Positions 60,388-64,000 of a stretch of DNA of 64,000 bases are shown here, in pieces. Position 1 is the first letter of the stretch. Every line of letters starts with the position of its first letter. A model generated the notes under the pieces. It was not told where the DNA came from. It did no database searches and saw only the letters and a program-made list of their open reading frames with translations. The position numbers were made by a program, and so were the translations under genes. This stretch comes from Microvirga sp052114605 (GTDB lineage Bacteria > Pseudomonadota > Alphaproteobacteria > Rhizobiales > Beijerinckiaceae), in the NCBI RefSeq assembly GCF_052114605.1, contig NZ_JBFRFB010000004.1, forward strand, positions 1 to 64,000. The letters are read 5' to 3'.

Positions 60388-60401
60388 TTGCACCAATGCA
60401 A
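60388..60401. promoter_or_regulatory. short palindrome in the wrbA-lysR intergenic region
   Basis: TTGCA CCAA TGCAA around 60388-60401, overlapping the first possible ATG (60396) of the lysR gene. LysR regulators often bind such T-N-A type dyads, but the site is short and its position argues for the later start at 60408. Confidence 0.35.
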
Positions 60402-61331
60402 GATATCATGGCCAAGCAGCAGAACCTCGACTGGGATGATTTCAAGCTCGTGAAAATCATCGCTGAAGCCAACGGCTTGGCGGGTGCGGCCGAGAGGCTT
60501 GGGGTCAACCATTCCACGGTTTTCCGCAGGCTCGGCCAGATGGAGCAGAATCTCGCGGTCAAGCTCTTCGAGCGCCACCGCACAGGCTATGTGCTGACGC
60601 CTGCGGGCGAGGAGATGTCGGCGCTCGCCGAGCAGATGGAGGAGAACGTCACCTCCTTCACCCGCAAGTTGGCAGGCCAGGCCGTGGCCCCGGCAGGCGA
60701 GCTGCGGGTTACCACCAACGACACTCTTCTCGTCCACTTGCTCACGCATATCTTCGCGCGCTTCATCACCGCCTGCCCGGAGATGCGGCTCGATGTGGTG
60801 CTCGCCAATCAGGCACTAAACCTCTCGAAGCGCGATGCGGATGTGGCGATCCGCGCCACCGACGATCCGCCGGAAACACTGGTCGGCCGCCGCGTCGCGA
60901 CCATCGCCTGGGCGATCTATGGCCGCGCCGTGGATTTCCTGAATTACCAGGGCCCGGCCGACATCAACTCCCTCGACATCTACAACCGCCCCTGGGTCGC
61001 GCTGGGCGACAACCTCGCGGCGCTGAAAGCAGCGCGCTTCGTGCGCGAGCGTGTTGCGCCTGAGAACCTCGTCTACAAGGTCAACACGGTGCTCGGCCTC
61101 GCGGAAGCGGTGGAGGCCGGCACGGGCATCGGCCCCCTGCCCTGCTTCATCGCGGATGCGAGCCCCAATCTCGTGCGGCTCTCGGACATCAACCCGGATT
61201 TCTCGGCGGGCCTGTGGCTCCTCACCCATCCCGATCTTCGCCAATCGGCGCGCGTGCGCGCCTTCATGGATTTCATGGCAGCCGAGATCGGCAAGCAGAA
61301 GCGCTGGATCGAGGGCGGCGGAAAACGCTAA
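60396..61331 (+). CDS. LysR family transcriptional regulator
   Basis: 311 residues; an alternative ATG at 60408 (four codons later) gives MAKQQNLDWDDFKLVKIIAEAN. HTH AGAAERLGVNHSTVFRRLGQMEQNLAVKLFERHRTGYVLTPAGEEM, then the LysR ligand-binding domain (VAPAGELRVTTNDTLLVHLL ... GLAEAVEAGTGIGPLPCFIAD). Divergent from wrbA, which it may regulate. 10 bp before the convergent acuI-like gene's end. Confidence 0.9.
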   Translation: MQDIMAKQQNLDWDDFKLVKIIAEANGLAGAAERLGVNHSTVFRRLGQMEQNLAVKLFERHRTGYVLTPAGEEMSALAEQMEENVTSFTRKLAGQAVAPAGELRVTTNDTLLVHLLTHIFARFITACPEMRLDVVLANQALNLSKRDADVAIRATDDPPETLVGRRVATIAWAIYGRAVDFLNYQGPADINSLDIYNRPWVALGDNLAALKAARFVRERVAPENLVYKVNTVLGLAEAVEAGTGIGPLPCFIADASPNLVRLSDINPDFSAGLWLLTHPDLRQSARVRAFMDFMAAEIGKQKRWIEGGGKR

Positions 61332-61340
61332 AGCACCGGT

Positions 61341-62327
61341 TCAGCGGATCTCCACCACGACGCGTCCCTTGATCTGACCGGCGACGATCTTGCTACCCGC
61401 CTCCATCACGTCGTCGAGACGGATGGTGGAGGTCATGGCCGCGAGCTTGTGGTGATCGAGTTCGCGCGCGAGACGGCTCCACGCCTCCATGCGAAGCGCC
61501 TTCGGCGCCATGACGGAATCGACGCCGAGCAGGGCCACGTTGCGCAGGATGAAAGGCGCGACCGTCGTGGGCAGGTCCATGCCGGCAGCAAGACCGCAGG
61601 CGGCAATCGCGCCACCGTATTTCGTCATGGACAGGACATTGGCGAGCGGGATGGAGCCCACGGTATCGACGCCAGCCGCCCATCGCTCCTTGTTCAAGGC
61701 CCGGACCGGGCCGGTGAGTTCGCTTCGATCCAGAATCTCAGCCGCACCAAGGCCTTTCAGGTACTCGCCTTCCTCCGGCCGTCCGGTCGAGGCGATGACA
61801 TGCCAGCCCGCTTTCGCGAACAAAGCCACGGCAACGGAGCCGACACCGCCGACAGCGCCTGTGACGATGGCGGGACCGCGCTCAGGCTTCAGGCTATGCC
61901 GCTCGATGGCCATGAGGCACAGCATCGCCGTGTAGCCTGCCGTGCCGATGGCCATGGCCTGGAGAGGTGTCAAACCTTGCGGCAGCGGGATGAGCCAGTC
62001 GCTCTTGACGCGTACCTTCTCGGCATAGGCCCCCAGATGCGTCTCGCCGAGGCCCCAGCCGTTCAGCACCACAGCGTCGCCGGATTTGAAATCGGGACTC
62101 GTGGACTGTTCCACGACGCCTACGAGATCGACGCCGGGGATCATGGGAAAGCGGCGCACTACCGGCGCCTTGCCGGTGAGCGCGAGGCCGTCCTTGTAAT
62201 TCAGGGTCGAGTGCGACACGCGGACGGTGACGTCGCCGTCCATGAGATCGGCTTCATCGAAGGCGCGAATGCCGACCTGTTGACCCGCATCGCTCTTGTC
62301 GATGACGAGCGCCTTGAACGTTCCCAT
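61341..62327 (-). CDS. acrylyl-CoA reductase family (AcuI/YhdH) MDR oxidoreductase
   Basis: 328 residues. Zinc-independent MDR enzyme: MGTFKALVIDKSDAGQQVGIR, MIPGVDLVGVVEQSTSPDFKSGDAVVLNGWGLGETHLGAYAEKVRV, VTGAVGGVGSVAVALFAKAGWHVIASTGRPEEGEYLKGLGAAEILDRSEL, and GAIAACGLAAGMDLPTTVAPFILRNVALLGVDSV. This matches AcuI-type NADPH acrylyl-CoA reductase and the E. coli YhdH family. No acrylate or DMSP genes accompany it. 75 bp before an MFS gene in the same direction. Confidence 0.9.
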   Translation of the reverse strand: MGTFKALVIDKSDAGQQVGIRAFDEADLMDGDVTVRVSHSTLNYKDGLALTGKAPVVRRFPMIPGVDLVGVVEQSTSPDFKSGDAVVLNGWGLGETHLGAYAEKVRVKSDWLIPLPQGLTPLQAMAIGTAGYTAMLCLMAIERHSLKPERGPAIVTGAVGGVGSVAVALFAKAGWHVIASTGRPEEGEYLKGLGAAEILDRSELTGPVRALNKERWAAGVDTVGSIPLANVLSMTKYGGAIAACGLAAGMDLPTTVAPFILRNVALLGVDSVMAPKALRMEAWSRLARELDHHKLAAMTSTIRLDDVMEAGSKIVAGQIKGRVVVEIR

Positions 62328-62402
62328 GTGGAATCCTCCTCAGTCCCGATTTTGGAATGCAGGGAAGGACCGGGACAAGCGCCGTGCTCTTATCCCTTCG
62401 CC

Positions 62403-63647
62403 TTACTCCGCAGGCTGAAGCGCCGGACCGCGCTCGACCGGACGCTCCTTGATCGGCAGGTTGATCAAGGCCGAGGCGATGCCGAGCGCGATGGAGAGCC
62501 ACCAGACCAGACTGTAATTGCCGTAGACCTCGTAGAGGATGCCGCCGAGCCACACGCCGAGGAAGCCGCCGACCTGATGCGAGAAGAACGCGAAGCCGTA
62601 GAGCATCGCCATGTAGCGCGTGCCGAACATCAGCATCACCAGGGACGATGTGGGCGGCACGGTGGAGAGCCACAGCAGGCCGATGGAAATGCCGAAGACA
62701 ATCGAGGAGACCGGCGTAATCGGCAAGAGGATGAAGGCTGCGATGGCGACCGAGCGTCCAAGATAGATCCACGCGAGCAGCCAGCGCTTCGACATGCGCG
62801 TGGACAGCCAGCCGGATGTGAGCGAGCCGAAGGCATTGGCGAGGCCGATGACGGCAAGCGTCCATCCGCCGATGGAGGCGGACAGGCCCGCATCACGCAG
62901 GTAAGCGGGCAGATGCGCGGTGATGAAGGCGAGCTGGAAGCCGCAGGTGAAAAAGCCGAGCACCAGCAGCACATAGGAGCGATGCCGGAAGGCTTCCGTC
63001 AGCGCCTGTGCGATCGACTGGCCGGGAACGGGCTGAAGCCCGCCCTGCGATCCGGCGGATGCATTGGGCCGCGTCGCGAGGGAGATCGACAGGGGCAGGA
63101 CGATGAGGATCGAGCCTGCGAAGAGGATCAAGGTCTGCTGCCAGCCCACGGCATCGATGAGCACGTTGCCGATGGGCGGAAAGAGGAACTGGCCGAAGGA
63201 GCCAGCCGCCGTGCCCGCGCCGAAGGCCATGGGGCGCCACTTCTCAGGGAGAAGCTTGCTGAACGCGCCAAGCACCAGATTGAACGAGCAACCCGACAGG
63301 CCAAAGCCGATGAGCACGCCTGCACCCATGTGCAGGATGCCGGGCGTGGTCGCATAGGCCATCACCACAAGGCCCAGTGCGTAGAGCACAGCGCCAAGGC
63401 AGAGCACGCGCAGCGTCCCGAAGCGATCCGCAATCGCGCCCGCGAAGGGCTGTCCCACACCCCAGAGCAGATTCTGGATGGCAATGGCCAAGCTGAACGT
63501 GTCGCGTCCCCAGCCGAATTCCGTCGTCATCGGGATCTGGAAGAGGCCCGCCGAGGCCCGGGGCCCGAAGGTGATCAGGGCGATCAGACAGCCCGACAGA
63601 ACGATGAGTTCCGGCGAGACCCGGGACTGGGTGGCAGGTGTGGACAT
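62403..63647 (-). CDS. MFS transporter
   Basis: 414 residues, 12 helices. Start at 63647 gives MSTPATQSRVSPELIVLSGC. FGPRASAGLFQIPMTTEFGWGRDTFSLAIAIQNLLWGVGQPFAGAIADRFGTLRVL carries the first MFS signature (GxLaDrxGxrxxl). FGLSGCSFNLVLGAFSKLLPEKWRPMAFG, the central loop and YGNYSLVWWLSIALG follow. Often such transporters move carboxylates or drugs; substrate unknown. Confidence 0.88.
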   Translation of the reverse strand: MSTPATQSRVSPELIVLSGCLIALITFGPRASAGLFQIPMTTEFGWGRDTFSLAIAIQNLLWGVGQPFAGAIADRFGTLRVLCLGAVLYALGLVVMAYATTPGILHMGAGVLIGFGLSGCSFNLVLGAFSKLLPEKWRPMAFGAGTAAGSFGQFLFPPIGNVLIDAVGWQQTLILFAGSILIVLPLSISLATRPNASAGSQGGLQPVPGQSIAQALTEAFRHRSYVLLVLGFFTCGFQLAFITAHLPAYLRDAGLSASIGGWTLAVIGLANAFGSLTSGWLSTRMSKRWLLAWIYLGRSVAIAAFILLPITPVSSIVFGISIGLLWLSTVPPTSSLVMLMFGTRYMAMLYGFAFFSHQVGGFLGVWLGGILYEVYGNYSLVWWLSIALGIASALINLPIKERPVERGPALQPAE

Positions 63648-63793
63648 CGGCGTGGCCCTTAGGGACGAAACAAGAGGCCGAAGACTAGCGCAACTCCCGC
63701 AGGCACAACATTGGAAATTTGTTGCGCAGACCATGAGCGACCGTGATGAATCGTAGGTGATTTTTCTTTATCGGCGCCGCTCGACAAGGACCC

Positions 63794-64000
63794 TCACGTT
63801 TGCCCCGGCTTCAGCTTGTAGAAGATGTGCCGGCCGATGACGTCCATTTTCTTCAAACGGCGCGCCCAGTAAGGCTTCACATAATCCGCATGGTAATGGG
63901 TCGCGCCGCCCACATCGGCCAGATAGGTCTTGCCTTCGAGCACGGCGGTGGCGACGCGCTTTGCGCGTTCCCATGAGAACGTATCGGTCGTGCGCAGGGC
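63794..64000 (-). CDS. cell wall hydrolase, C-terminal end (partial)
   Basis: Minus-strand frame entering from the right edge: 68 residues before TGA. The tail GGATHYHADYVKPYWARRLKKMDVIGRHIFYKL matches SleB-type (Hydrolase_2) cell-wall hydrolases, which cleave peptidoglycan, with the conserved His-Tyr-His near the end. The N-terminal part and any signal are outside the window. Confidence 0.75.
   Translation of the reverse strand, partial: ALRTTDTFSWERAKRVATAVLEGKTYLADVGGATHYHADYVKPYWARRLKKMDVIGRHIFYKLKPGQT

Noticed and set aside
56729..62327. DMSP degradation pathway (DmdC-like plus AcuI-like)
   Set aside because: The two genes are 3 kb apart on separate transcripts and no dmdA, dmdB, dmdD or DMSP lyase gene is present; both families also occur in general acyl-CoA metabolism.
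61449..63662. Plus-strand open frame of 737 codons
   Set aside because: Mirror of the acuI-like and MFS genes on the other strand; composition rich in Arg, Gly, His and Gln and no motif.

Overview
GC-rich, densely coded chromosomal DNA from an alphaproteobacterium. Several families typical of Hyphomicrobiales (Rhizobiales) occur together: a TIGR02301 protein, an RT0821/Lpp0805-type surface lipoprotein, a RibB fused to a cysteine-free RibA-like domain, a DUF2339 membrane protein and the pdxH / dnaJ-like / fabI / phosphatase neighbourhood. Methylobacteriaceae (for example Microvirga) is my best guess, but nothing in the window proves the genus. There is no rRNA, CRISPR array, transposase or clear prophage.

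Layout. 0-4.4 kb: nucleotide-sugar supply for surface polysaccharide (end of UDP-glucose dehydrogenase, phosphohexomutase, rfbA, rfbC, rfbB; rfbD is not present). 4.6-9.1 kb: a GST, tRNA-Gln and tRNA-Pro, small conserved proteins, a DoxX protein and the biotin transporter bioY. 9.3-17.5 kb: an MBL hydrolase, a membrane cluster (DUF898, M48 protease, DUF1499), a marR-patatin pair, an L,D-transpeptidase lipoprotein and an HDAC-like deacetylase. 17.7-20.2 kb: a DNA-binding-domain/RibB/RibA-like fusion and aroC. 20.2-23.6 kb: a repeat-bordered insert with a MocR regulator, a divergent EamA transporter and a secreted protein. 23.6-30.2 kb: phosphatase, fabI, dnaJ-like, lipoprotein, pdxH, SDR, NUDIX and TIGR02301. 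30.2-46 kb: housekeeping genes (dihydroorotase, ygfZ, hybrid histidine kinase, tag, xseB, dxs, tlyA, RNA methyltransferase) with an exported superoxide dismutase.

46.1-53.4 kb is the most distinctive accessory block. It is a divergent catabolic unit with a LacI-family regulator at its centre. On the minus strand are a TRAP solute receptor, a VOC-fold protein, a RuBisCO-like protein and a four-carbon-acid-sugar kinase (DUF1537). On the plus strand are lacI and a fused TRAP DctQM permease. The content resembles the kinase/RuBisCO-like pair of 3-oxo-isoapionate (apiose/apionate) catabolism, but the upstream enzymes of that route are absent and a VOC protein is present, so the substrate is open.

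53.4-64 kb: SRAP protein, CorA transporter, an SDR/acyl-CoA dehydrogenase pair, Sua5, a wrbA/lysR divergon, an AcuI-type reductase, an MFS transporter and the end of a cell-wall hydrolase.

At least five families of interspersed palindromic repeats fill the intergenic spaces. One set sits inside the loop of a terminator and another brackets a GIY-YIG gene.
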